DNA from: Sipunculus nudus
Lineage: Eukaryota; Annelida; Sipuncula; Golfingiida; Sipunculidae
Reading direction: 5' to 3'
DNA: 64,000 bases
Assembly (NCBI GenBank): GCA_026874595.1
Contig: CM049320.1
Coordinates: 36,862,214 to 36,926,213, forward strand
Part shown: positions 13,066-24,202 of the stretch, piece after piece
How positions within the stretch are numbered: position 1 is the stretch's first letter
Layout: each line of letters starts with the position of its first letter
Position numbers and translations under genes: made by a program
The notes under the pieces: generated by a model
What the model saw: only the letters and a program-made list of their open reading frames with translations
What the model was told of the DNA's origin: nothing
The model's database searches: none

Positions 13066-13708
13066 GGTGCATATAAATTATTTGATTTTTTGGATGTCAG
13101 CCAAAGAGGTGTTGGTGAGAGCAAACTGGCTGAGTGCATCCTCATCCTCACTTGACTTGACTCCACTGTACATTCATTTGAGGACTCATCCTCACTAGAC
13201 CTCTCCTTGTCTTCTCATTGCTCCTGTGCTGCAACACAAGTCTAATATGGTAAAACAACAGGAAGCTTATATGGCCAACAGTTAAAAATTACCTTCTATG
13301 GCAAAACGTTTGGTGACAAATGACTTATGAAATAAATAGACTGATTGAATTTTTACACTTAAACCTTTTGTTGTATATATTGTATATACCAAATTTGAAT
13401 TCCTGTTTGTTGTTATTAAAAAATAAATCTGAGAGGCAGCTGTACATTACTCTTGTTCCATTTATAAAGTTACAACACAGCTTTAATTCAGGTAAAGTAA
13501 GCAGATGTGACTAAATTCCTGTGATACATGAAAACTGGTAATTTTTTTTTTACATCCGAAAGATAGTATTTTTTTTAGTAATTCATTATGCTTTTTTGAA
13601 TTTTTTAAACAGAGTTGAATAATTTTTATGAGCTGCATAAATTACCAGAAAATGAACATTGGCTAAGCACTGGTAATAAGCCAATTACCTTCAAATGAGT
13701 AACAAAAA

Positions 13709-13866
13709 GTACCTGCCATGTATACCCCACAAGCACTTATTCCATGCTGGCTATAAGACTTAGGAGCTGGTCCTTTATCAGACCAGTCAATGGGCTGACC
13801 ACCACCACAACTTTCTCAAGCAAAAATGGGACCATCTGGAATATTAGGCTTTTCCATATGTAAAAA
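13709..13866 (-). pseudogene. RecQ-like helicase, motif Ia exon
   Basis: The minus strand contains EKVVVVVSPLTGLIKDQLL, the RecQ motif Ia region, and in another frame immediately after it HGISACGVYMAG, corresponding to the G-I-S-A stretch that follows motif Ia. The change of frame indicates a frameshift. The exon ends at CAG/GTAC. The Walker A exon was not found upstream. Confidence 0.6.
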
Positions 13867-14159
13867 AAAATCAAGGGCACTTCAATACAAAAAGGTTAAA
13901 AATTAAGAATACTTATGTATCAAACTTCTAGTGTGCAAATGAGCTAAAATTTAAAAAAAAAAAAGAATTCAATAACATGATGCTGCTCCGACCCTTAATT
14001 AGCTTATTTATCTAAAAATCAAGCAATTGCCTTTACCTGACAGTGACAGGAGAAACTGTTGATACACACACGTGCACGTGGAAACTTTTTTCTTAATATG
14101 AGTTTGATGATTAGTTATTGCCCAAAGCCTGTATGTTATAGCAAGCCTCTTGTCTGGTG

Positions 14160-14500
14160 AAATGGCCCGCGGTAATCTGGTATCCTAATGCCGGATGTAG
14201 GGTTGTACCAAATCACCAGATCACCATCTTGAACGATAATCAAGGAGTTGGAACGTGCGGGTCGGTAAATGTGACACAGAAAGTCGGCCACCTAAATTGA
14301 AACAGATTTTGCAAAATCGGCGGTAAGAATAACCCGACGATGTCGCGTAAAGAGGCCGACACATATCAAAAACGGAGCCCGGCCGACTTCCCTGCGAGCT
14401 GAAAGGGCATTTTCGGCAGGGTACAGCCGGTGTTTGCTCGATCACTGCGGACTCCGCCGCGATTTTTAGTGGTCGGCCGACGATCGAAGGGCATTGAAAC
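14160..14500. other. CpG-rich patch
   Basis: About 340 bp with far more CG dinucleotides (for example CGACGATGTCGCG and GGTCGGCCGACGATCG) than the neighbouring AT-rich DNA. It lies upstream of the helicase remnants on their strand. It could be an old promoter or first exon, or a young GC-rich repeat; a 74-codon minus-strand frame inside shows no domain. Confidence 0.35.
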
Positions 14501-14742
14501 CTGTTCTTAATTCAGCGATTTTCTGATGGCGAATTTTGGTATGAAGATACTTATTTTAACAGGAATACAAAATGGCTAATAAACATGCTCTCCTGTAAAC
14601 ATGTAACATGTAAACAATGACGATAACAACATATATACATTTAAACATAAGGTGACATACAAGCATAAGGTGACATATAAGCACGTGATACAATATATTG
14701 TTACGGAACCTAGTATAAACAGATCACGCATGCGTGATGAAC

Positions 14743-15491
14743 TGTAACACTAGGCAGCGTAAAATGTATAGGGGAATGAATAAAGAAGTCAGTGTTTTTT
14801 TTTTTTGTTAACAAATAACCATAATTTATTCTTAAAACAACACTAACATTACAATACACTAAATCAATACAAAAATACAGTAAAAGAGCGGTATAACAAC
14901 AAATCAATACAATGGCACGGAAAATAAACAATGTGCACAGTACCTGGATACCACCATCGTCACAACGATAAGTTCTTTAAATGTATACTCTCGGAGAATG
15001 ACAGTCCAGTGTAAAGCTCTTGTAACAATCCAGAAAGTAAACTGAAGTCCAAATGTACAAAATCCAGGAGAAAGTCTTAGAAAATTTATAATTTCCCGCA
15101 TTCGTCGGATAAGGTCCCAGAAACTGACACACGCTTCAGCGTCCGCTAGAAAATCTTCTCTGCTGCTCTCTCCCGGCTCTAGAACACAACTCCTTCATAT
15201 ACCTTTTCACCTCAAGCCGAGAAGCCTCTTTATCTAGAACATTCGAAGAATAATACATTATACACGGTAAGCATGCGTCACAGGAATCATCTAGAAGAAC
15301 ATCGCTGTGTGTCTCTACACACTGTGTTTTTACACGTGATCCCCGCTAGGCAAGAAAGCCCCTAGCTAGCATGACAACGAGAGTTCAACCAGACCAGTAC
15401 AGATTAAACACAGAATGTAACCAACGGCAAGGCGAGGGTGTCACAACACGAGTTACGCCCGTGTCACACAATAAAAAGAGCACCTGTAACA
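14743..15491 (-). mobile_element. Solo LTR of the Gmr1-type Ty3/gypsy family
   Basis: Read on the minus strand it starts TGTTACAGGTG and ends CCTAGTGTTACA, matching the 5' LTR at 29120-29852 over its length (shared internal CTCGGAGAGTATACAT-like, CTGGATTGTTACAAG-like and poly-T/GTTAACA segments). No internal region flanks it, so it arose by LTR-LTR recombination or is a fragment. No target duplication is evident. Confidence 0.75.
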
Positions 15492-15651
15492 ATATACAGC
15501 ATAAAATAGACGACAAATATTCTTTCAGAATTACTAAACATAAACAGACGTGAAAACAATACATGGGAGATAACCGTTAACTATATACTGCTATAGTGGC
15601 GGGTTTCAAGGCAGTAATTAGTGAGGCACTGTGGTATATACATGAAGTCAT

Positions 15652-16964
15652 TTATAAACGCTTAGTTTGTGTAGTAAACCGTGTTAAGGCTATGCGTTTC
15701 TTATCTCTTATAAAGTCTGATGGGGCATTTCTCCCACGTAATATGAATACTTTTAACTTTTTGTTTTCAGTTTTAGTTGTAGGATCATGTTTGATAAAGA
15801 ATTTTACATCGTATTTTTCTTCGTCAAATGCTGTTTTTATGAACGTGAACATATCGGATCGACATCGGCTGTACCTTAAACATTGTAATAAATAGTGTTC
15901 CGTGCATTCTCCAGCTGATGTACAGTTACAAAATGGACTATCCTTTTCCCGATTTTAATTAAGTACTGATTCAAGGAACAAGCCCCGAATCTTTATCTAA
16001 CAATAATTATCACCTCATTTTCTGAAGGGAAAAGAGAAACATCTGTCTTCGGGTTTCTTTGTTTTGAATAAACGAACTTCAGGGCGCGCTTGAAAGATTC
16101 AAGACAATTAATATTTCTTATTTCAATCGGCGATTCATCCCATTTTTCACATGCATTAGGCAAAAAAGATCTTTTATATTTTTCTTTTCTCACAAGTGGT
16201 ATTTATATATTGTGTTTATTTTGTAGATTATTAGATCTGGAATCTCCGCGTCTCTGGATTTAGTTTCCTCAAATAAATTGGCGATAGGTTATTTACCATT
16301 TTGTAAAATGTGAGAAGTATTTGAAAATCTCTCTGGAAGGAGAGATGAGGCCAATGCAGCTCATTGTACTTTTTTTTGAGCTGGTTGCGATTAAAGCGCT
16401 GGTGCAGATAAGTGCGGCTCTTCTCTGGGTGCTTTCTAATTGATTACTTTGTTTCGCTGTGTAGATGTAAATACTTATGACCCGTATTCTAAAACTGGAA
16501 GAACCATTGAATTGTACAACCGTTCCAGTATTTTCATAGACATCTTGAATTTATAATATTTTAAAATAGCAATTTTTTTGGAAGCTTTAAGACATAAATT
16601 ATTAATTTGTTCGGACCATGACAAGTTTTTAGTCAGTATCACCCCGAGGTGTTTTACGCTGGTAACGTCAGATAGTTTGCCGTCGTCAAAATACAGCGGT
16701 GGATGCGTATTTTACGATCTTTTACTTGAAAAAAACATATAACTTGGGTTGAACTGTAAATGCCATTTATTATCCCTCTGTCTCAAGCGCTGCAAGTCAC
16801 GAACGAGAGACTCCGATGACTGGACTGGATTATCAGTAACAGAATATTCACAGGTGTCATCAGCATAATTAAATATTGTTCTCCAAGTGCAAGTCTATAT
16901 CGTTAACATAAACAAGAAACAATAGTGGTCCCAGTATAGAACCCTGTTGGACACCTGAATATAT
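15652..16964 (-). mobile_element. Jockey/CR1-type LINE, 3' part of reverse transcriptase
   Basis: The minus strand shows GVQQGSILGPLLFLVYVND (RT motif), then NYADDT with the catalytic aspartates, and a thumb region (KHLGVIL, LEYGS). The C-terminal segment follows (PNACEKWDESPIEIRN, ESFKRALKF), then CSLNQYLIK and a CNC...ECTEHYLLQC zinc-like motif near 15900. Several stops and at least two frameshifts make it inactive. The element is cut off abruptly at 16964, exactly where the miniature LTR element begins; everything 5' of the GVQQGS motif is missing. Confidence 0.75.
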
Positions 16965-17013
16965 TGTTACGTAAAAGCGGAACGATCTGTCTCGCTAGTG
17001 CAACATGCTTTTC

Positions 17014-17086
17014 TAGCATAGCGGTTGGTACGCTTGACTTGTGCGCCACCGACATGGGTTCGACTCCAGGATCGGCCCGATATTTT
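17014..17086 (+). promoter_or_regulatory. Pol III unit in the 5' LTR of copy A
   Basis: A box TAGCATAGCGG at 17014-17024 fits TRGYNNARNNG exactly. B box GGTTCGACTCC is at 17057-17067, 43 nt downstream as in a tRNA gene. A TTTT Pol III terminator is at 17083-17086. The A box overlaps the right arm of a hairpin (TCGCTAG with CTAGC) that lies just upstream. Confidence 0.65.
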
Positions 17087-17265
17087 CTCCAGAGCAATTT
17101 GTCTTCGTAACAAAATGGGGGCTCGTCCGGGATGACGGTAAACTTTGTGGCCCTGGGAATAAGCTCACCAAGTGTGACTCCTGGGAAAATTAGTCTTAAG
17201 AGGGTGTGTGTTACGGAGTGACATAAAAGCGGACCGAACTGTCTCGCTAGTGAAGCATGCTTTTC

Positions 17266-17338
17266 TAGCGAAGCGGTTGGTACGCTGGACTTGTGCACTA
17301 CCGACATGGGTTTGAATCCTGGATCGGCCCGATATTTT
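17266..17338 (+). promoter_or_regulatory. Pol III unit in the 3' LTR of copy A
   Basis: A box TAGCGAAGCGG at 17266-17276, B box GGTTTGAATCC at 17309-17319 (one substitution from the GGTTCGA form), TTTT at 17335-17338. The same order and spacing recurs in all six LTRs in the window. Confidence 0.65.
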
Positions 17339-17364
17339 CCCCTGTGCAATTTGTCTTCGTAACA

Positions 17365-17626
17365 ACAGCCTGACATGAGTTTAGGTATACTTTTCCTGTG
17401 CTCAACATGAAATAACTTTTTAATTTCTATTATATTAAATGTGTAATTAATTGTAACAGATATTGTCTTTCAATGTAGTGGATATGAACATACCAGAACT
17501 GGCTTTACATTGTACTGATCGTGGACTTAACGGAAATACATAATGCTGAACATTACTGAAATATACCCATGACTTGATTGAGAAAGCTCAATAATAATGG
17601 ATTTCAATTTCTAAGTTTATTTTTAG

Positions 17627-17687
<61 letters not shown>

Positions 17688-18900
17688 CAGTATGACCTCC
17701 TAAAATTTTTAATTGCCTGTAGAACCTTAAATATTAGTAAAAAAGAACAACTGCAATGGTTATTATGATATAAAACAATTTCGCATTGATATATTAGTAT
17801 TGTTTGCACCGTCTGTAAATAAAAACATATGCACCTGTTCAAACGTTAAAGCAGGGATTATATCCTAGTTACTTTCACGTTAACAATTTTAAGAATTGAG
17901 TTCCTATAATTAACTTCACCTTACTTTCTAAATGAGCAAGGTTTTGTGACGAAATATGATCAAGTAACCAAAATGAGACCTGTTTTTGCATAGAACGGAT
18001 TTTGTCAGGCTATAGGAAGGTACAAATATCTATGTGTTATCCAAGTGCAAGTCCAGAAAGCAAGGGCTTTATTACAATTATACATTAAGAAATATGTATA
18101 CCCATTGCCAATTTTGGCAACAAGGGCCAACCCGGAAAATGAGATGATAAGAATTTGGTGCTAATTTCATGTATCCAGAAAAATCATAGAAAAATTTACA
18201 TGCAAATGAAAAAAAATCATTATTTTGACCCAGTCAGAAATACAAAATTAATTGACAAGCTTGATAAATACCAAAACCTTCCTGCTGGTTATGTACTGAT
18301 AACAAATAAACCTTGTGCTGTTTCACCAATTTACGAATAACAAGATAATTCTTTACCAGGCAGTTAAGCTGATTAGAAATAATGACTGCGTAATAATAAC
18401 AAAAGGCCCTTTAAAAATATTCAGCAAGTAATGACTCATCACGCTCTTTTCCACGAAGTTGTCCAGAACTTTATATAAGGATATCATCACAGGCTCGGTA
18501 CTTTTGATGAAAGTCAGAATTGCCACCAAAAATAGAGGTAAGACAGTAATATATTAAGGGCCCAAAATAGGCAAGCTTCAATATTCCCAGGATTTCAGTA
18601 ATGATCTCTCTGTCACGCTCCTATCATGCGCTTTTTATTTTCAGACCCTACTGAAAATTGATCGCTTCAAGGCATCGAGAGGGTAGCACTATTGAATTTC
18701 AGACCAGTGGGAAATCATATATGGGAACAAAGGAAGGACCTGAGATTTTTTTTTGCGAGCAGTATGTAAACACCGCACGAGTATTGTATGGAATCTATCT
18801 TATTGCTCATGCGGTACGGCGGGCCTTTATTGAGGACAGCATGGTCGCATTAACTCTAGTTTAATTGACAAAACCACCGGGACAAATTGTAAAAGAAACA
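17365..18900. other. No gene recognised; contains (TA)n
   Basis: AT-rich; contains the microsatellite at 17630-17685. Short frames at 18155-18340 and 18658-18864 lack domain signatures. Confidence 0.45.
17630..17685. repeat. (TA)n microsatellite
   Basis: Uninterrupted run of about 56 bp. Confidence 0.95.
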
Positions 18901-18929
18901 TACTATTGCAAATGTTAACATAATATAAT

Positions 18930-21102
18930 GTTAACATTGGAAAGAGAAATGCAAAAGGCACAATGTCAGTATAAATTAACCTATAGCACTAAAGACAAAA
19001 TAAAATGGTAAATGGAAGAAACTACAGACGCCATTGTCAGATGTAGATGGATCTTTTATAATGAAGGTAATAAAACAACTAAATATTTTTTAAATTTGGA
19101 AAAGAGAAACTATGAATACAAATCTATCATTAGACTAAAAGACAATAATGGTAAAATTTTGACAAATACAAAAGACATCCTTCAGGAAAAAGTTATATTC
19201 TATCAATCTTTGTATACTTCTAAAGGTACAAATGAAAATCATGGAGAGGATTTTGTATCACTTGAGAACATTAAAACATTGTCTACTGATGACAAACAAG
19301 GTTGTGACCGTGAATTTACTTCTACAGAAATATTTACAACGCTAAAATCTCTTCAGCTCAATAAAACACCTGGACCTGACGGTCTCCCTGCAGAATTTTA
19401 CAGAGTTGTGGGAGGAAAAAAAGAATATTTTATAAGTGCAATAACTCATTTCTCAATATACGTATTCTACCATCTACTATCCGACAAGGCATTCCTTGTT
19501 TAATTCCAAAGAAAGTAAAAGATAAACTACTTTTAAGGAATTCGCATCCCCTTTTTATGTTAAATACTGATTATAAGATTATCGCGTAAACTCTATAGCT
19601 AACAGACTAAAAAATGTATAAGAAAATTTAATAAGTCCAGACCAAACTGGATTTATTAAAAACAAATACATTGGAGAAAATATTTTAAAATTTACAGACT
19701 TATTTGCCAATTAAAAAAAACACATTATAGAAAGCTATTTCATATCTTTTGATTGTGAAAAAGCTTCCGATTTTTTAGAATGGACCCATATTAAAAAAAA
19801 AACTTTAGATATATTTAATTTCGGAATTATATTAAAAAAAATGATAAATATTCTCTATTCTGATATCAGCAGTTGTATAATAAACAATGGTTGGGCAACT
19901 GATTATTTCACAATTACTCGTGGTGTTAGACAAGGATGTTCTTTGTCTCCATATTTATTTATTTGAGCTTTAGAAACATTAGCAATTAAAATTCGGAATA
20001 ATTAAAAAAAATAATGGGATAAATGTTGGAGGGTGAGAACCCAAATTAATTCAATATGTTGAAGATACCGCTCTTTTTTGACAGGGGGTTACCATTTAAT
20101 AAAGGAAGCTATTTCAACATTTAAACATTTTCAGGAAATATCAGGCCTTAAGATAAACTTAGACAAAACTGTAATTATTCCATTAATAGATGTTGAAATT
20201 AATAATGTACATCAGAATATATAAAATTTGGGACTGAAATGGTGTATAAATCCGATTAAAATTCTGGGTATTAACTTACATCCAGATTGGATAATGAAAG
20301 ATATCAAATACAAGGAAATTCTGAGTAAAATAAAAGCAACTGTAAATATATGGTCGACAAGATCAATGACACTATAAGGTAAAATAGCTATTATAAAAAC
20401 TCATATCTTGTCACAATTAACATATGCCTTACACGTTCTGCCAAATCCCCCATTAAGTTATGTTAAAGAAATTGAATATTTGTTGTATAAGTTTATATGG
20501 CGAAAGCAGGAAAAAATAAAAATATCAACCTTAATTGCACCAATAGATAAAGGGGGGCTAAGTATGACTCATTTAAAATCCAAAATGGCAGTATTAAAAC
20601 TTGGATATATCACAAGATTCGTTTCTGAACCAATTGATGATAGATGAAGACAAATAGTTAATGTGCAGCTAAAAAATTAGGCCCGTTCATATTCAAATGC
20701 ATCTTAAAATCACAAGATTTCAGTTATTTCAAGAATACATGCCACACATTCTTGAAAGAAGTACTTGAGATATGGGGATATAAAACATTAAATATTCTTT
20801 AATTCCAATATAAAAGTGGACAATAGTATTGTTTATAATCAACTTTGCATAAAGCAGGAATAACATGTATTGAAGACATCACGAAGCAAACTGGAAAAAA
20901 ATATATCCCACACTGAATTAAAAGAGAAGTTTCATAAAAAAAAAATAAAATGCAATACATGAGCATTATAGATGCAATTTCATGTCACTAGAGGAAACTG
21001 GTAACCATGAATGAACCTCACTCAAATCCAACACATAAATCAAGTCTTGAAAGAATCTTTGAGATGAAAGGGTTACATATACAATATACACATAATTTAT
21101 TC

Positions 21103-21164
<62 letters not shown>

Positions 21165-21950
21165 AAACCCTTGAAAATTATAGGAAAATGGAATAGAGAT
21201 ATGAACGGTGACTACCATGATCTTCTATTTGAGGCCTATAAGAACATAAATAATATAGCAAGATCAGAAGATTGAAGAATGTTCTAGTTTAAATTACTTC
21301 ACAGATGTATAGCCATTAACCCTTTTTTTATATCTTATCGGAAAAAATATATCACACTTTGCTCTTTATGTATGTCTGAAAAGGAAACTTTGTTACATAT
21401 GTTTTATGAGTGTAGAGAAACACAAAACCTAATTTCCAAAGTGAAGAATTTGCTGTCAAGATCTCATATCAGGGTGAATGGAGAAAAAAAATAATAAAAC
21501 AAATGTAATTTTTAACAAGACCAATAAGTGTTTGACTGATATGTTGTTCCTTCTAATAAAGAGATACATAATACACCTGTAAGTGTAATAATGCACTAGT
21601 TTAAAATTATATATTGAAAAGATCTATAACACTGAGAAAAAAATGCTGCCTAAAATAGTAAAACTGCCTCTCATAAGAAAAATGGGGCACACTAAATAAT
21701 TTGTTTATATTGGCTGACAATAACTAAAACCTCCAATCCATCTTCAATGAAATTTCTGCTGTGTGTAGATATGTAATTTAAGCACATTATGTCTATTAGG
21801 CTTGTAATTTATGCTTTGTATTCCAGCATTTCTGTTTATGCAAACATGTATAATTTACAAGCACCTGTGTATGTAATTGTATGTTTTTTATGTTTGTAAC
21901 TGTTAACCAGATGTATTATTATTGTTTCAATAAAAAACGTTTATAATACA
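18930..21950 (+). mobile_element. L1/Tx1-type LINE, 5'-truncated and decayed
   Basis: The best-preserved part (19012-19503) reads KYFLNLEKRNYEYKSI and then NKTPGPDGLPAEFYR, the RT entry block of L1/Tx1-type elements. Downstream, in shifting frames, come IPKKVKDK, LNTDYKI, SFDCEKA, TRGVRQGCSLSPYLF, the catalytic box as YVEDT (20055-20069, first Asp replaced by Glu), and YVKEIEYLLYKFIWRKQEKIK with GGLSM (20408-20647). A terminal LCSLCMSEKETLLHMFYEC motif lies near 21360-21415. The 3' end is an AT-rich tail with AATAAAAAACG near 21930. Numerous stops and frameshifts; the N-terminal endonuclease is absent. A (TA)n tract at 21107-21162 interrupts it. Confidence 0.8.
21107..21162. repeat. (TA)n microsatellite
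   Basis: Uninterrupted run of about 56 bp inside the LINE. Confidence 0.95.
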
Positions 21951-22464
21951 ACAGAGCGACTGGGTGTCATAAACGATGCTTAATTTCTTTAAACCTAGAG
22001 CATGGATTAAAAGTACACGTATACGTTTGTGTAGTGCACATGGGGAACATAGCACACTTTGTGTTTTACTCAAACAACTAAAAAATGGTATCAGTTTGAA
22101 CATACATAATTTCTTTATCAGACTAAAAATGATGTTTGTTCCCTGATTCATTCCCTCTTTTGCTCATTTTATTGCTACGTATTCTCGGGTTTGTTAACAT
22201 ATTTAAGTTATCATTAGTTTTTAAAACCCCTATATCAAAATTCAATCCAAAAGTAGTTTATATATTTAACCCCATTTAACCCCATATGTTATTTTGAACC
22301 TGGCACAGTGATCTTCCTGATGGTATAAATAATTTGAATTTTCACTTATTTTCACATGATTTTAAAAAATGCAAAAGGTACACCATTTATACACTTTTAT
22401 CTTTGAATAAAATCATATCCTTAAGATTTCGAGGCTAAGTATCCAGAGAGTATGTTCTTAACCG

Positions 22465-22507
<43 letters not shown>

Positions 22508-23440
22508 CATCTTGTTGATCTTTGCCACACAGACGGGTGAACGCAAAATCTGTATGCACAATGTTTCATTATGCAGAAAACTGACAATTAACTGAACCAA
22601 AGGACAAAAATAAGAATCAAAATTCCACTTTCCAACATATTCATGTCAATGAAAACATATATATTGACAAAAATATGAGATTCTTACAAAGCCTTTTTTA
22701 TCAAGTAACACTGTGGACTGTATAACGCTCCTACGATTTTCATGTCATTCAGTCGATTTGTACTGTGAAAATATATACACATTTATTTTTACAAAATGTA
22801 AAAACTTTTAAAATGATTGTAAAACCTCTCATCTAGAAGCACAGCATACTTTATTTGGATACATTGCGTTTCGGGATAACCATAAATCAAATCCCTAATA
22901 ATTCTGTTTGAGCTTGTATTTTATTAACATACTTGCTTCATTATTACGTGGTACAAAACTTCCTCGTAGAGTTAATATATAATTGCTTGTGGGACATTTA
23001 TGTAATTGTTATGTAGCCCATGATCAGATAATTATATTGATACAGAAAAGTCGTGTCTGTGTCACACACGTACTTATGCAAACATGCACATAAACATCCC
23101 AAATATAAATAAGGCAACTGTTATTATTACTGACTATCTCGGATAATTGTTCATCATTATCTTGTTGCCTGCATATAATAAAGAGACAACGGTCATAATA
23201 GCAGCTATAAATCATAACGGCAATGTGGGATACTTTGGAGGTATTGTAACAATATGTATTCTTTTGTAAATAAATAGATATACAGTATTTTAGGACAATT
23301 GTGATGAGCAGCAGTAGCTTCTACACTATGGATGAGAAAAAACATGTAATTAAAGAATTAAAAAATTACTATCAAATAGACTGTATCTTTATGATAATCT
23401 TGGGTGATTAACATATATTTATATATATATGTATATAAAT
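21951..23440. other. No gene recognised; contains (TA)n
   Basis: AT-rich, with (TA)n at 22467-22503. No coding signature. Confidence 0.5.
22467..22503. repeat. (TA)n microsatellite
   Basis: Run of about 37 bp. Confidence 0.95.
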
Positions 23441-23545
23441 TTATTACACTGAAGAAAAACAACCCTGTTAATTCACAATGCTTTTCTTCTGTGTTATATC
23501 GCTCTGGCCTTTTCTAAAGGCCATAGAGCACTTTACACCGGAGGG
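23441..23545 (-). repeat. Repeat family member ending in TA-rich tail, related to 28860-28930
   Basis: On the minus strand it ends GTGAATTAACAGGGTTGTT, then a TTCTTCAGTG word, and runs into a TA-rich tail (23409-23440). The same end block (GTGAATTTACAGTGTTGTT, TTCTTCAGCG, then TA repeats) follows the hammerhead candidate at 28882-28929. Instead of a hammerhead this copy carries a strong hairpin (GGCCTTT with AAAGGCC) flanked by GCTCT/AGAGC. Confidence 0.5.
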
Positions 23546-23637
23546 TAACTCTACAATATATTTATATATACGTATATACGTGCGTGTTTTATATTAACAC
23601 TGGTTCAGCTACTTAGATTATATTTAATATCAACATA

Positions 23638-24028
23638 TTATTTATTAGAAGTAGGTGGAAATGTATATACATCAACATACACGTTATATGCACCTGTTAG
23701 CGAAACCGATACCGCAAGGAGGCGCGAAATATGCATGGATCCCTTGTCAGTCCCAGGTGCCCAGATGCTGACATACCAAACGTCTTTGTTTACTGTTGCC
23801 CAGATAACCTTTCTGAACATTTTAACGAAACATGCCTCAAACACTTTGCTGTGGCCTAATTTCTTCAAAAGACATGACTGCCCGAGGGACCAAGAAATGT
23901 GTAAAAGTGGCTTCTCGCCGTTTGACGTCATCGGTAAAAAACCAAAAGAAAAAAAAAATTTCTTCGCGTTTCCCTCGCATTTAAACCAGCACGATTGCAT
24001 CTATGAGAACGGCTTGAGTAAGCTATAA
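23638..24028 (+). other. Unidentified region open on both strands
   Basis: The plus strand has a 97-codon frame (23735-24028) with a charged, Cys-containing C-terminal half (KRHDCPRDQEMCKSGF, then KKPKEKKNFF). The minus strand has a 120-codon frame over 23638-24000. Neither matches a family I recognise. The composition is less AT-rich than the neighbourhood, so it may be a coding remnant or a repeat. Confidence 0.3.
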
Positions 24029-24202
24029 GTACTGTCATTACCCCAAATCACGAAAGAATAATAAACATAAAGCAATCAATTAGATTTTGTGAATAATGTG
24101 TGTGTGTGTCATAGGCTATTAATAGATATATAAATTTATTACAGAAAAATATTTGAAAGTACAAAATGTGAATTTTATCTATACACTTCTAGTACATAAT
24201 AT

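Larger units (their letters stand above)
16965..17364 (+). mobile_element. Complete miniature LTR retroelement (TRIM) with tRNA-like Pol III LTRs, copy A
   Basis: 5' LTR 16965-17112 (148 bp) and 3' LTR 17209-17364 (156 bp), both TGTTAC...GTAACA. The internal region is only 96 bp. Three bases after the 5' LTR, 17116-17133 reads TGGGGGCTCGTCCGGGAT, the 18-nt primer-binding site complementary to the 3' end of tRNA-Pro. A purine tract AAGAGGGTGTG (17198-17208) sits right before the 3' LTR. No protein is encoded, so replication must rely on another element's proteins. The flanking bases (ATAT left, ACAG right) do not form a target duplication. Every hallmark of a reverse-transcribed LTR element other than coding is present. 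Confidence 0.85.

Noticed and set aside
14743-15491. Minus-strand frames of 73 and 65 codons
   Set aside because: They lie inside the solo LTR, which is non-coding.
17165-17376. Functional tRNA gene in the LTR of copy A
   Set aside because: The A and B boxes are tRNA-like but no complete cloverleaf with an acceptor stem can be drawn; it is a tRNA-derived promoter, not a tRNA.
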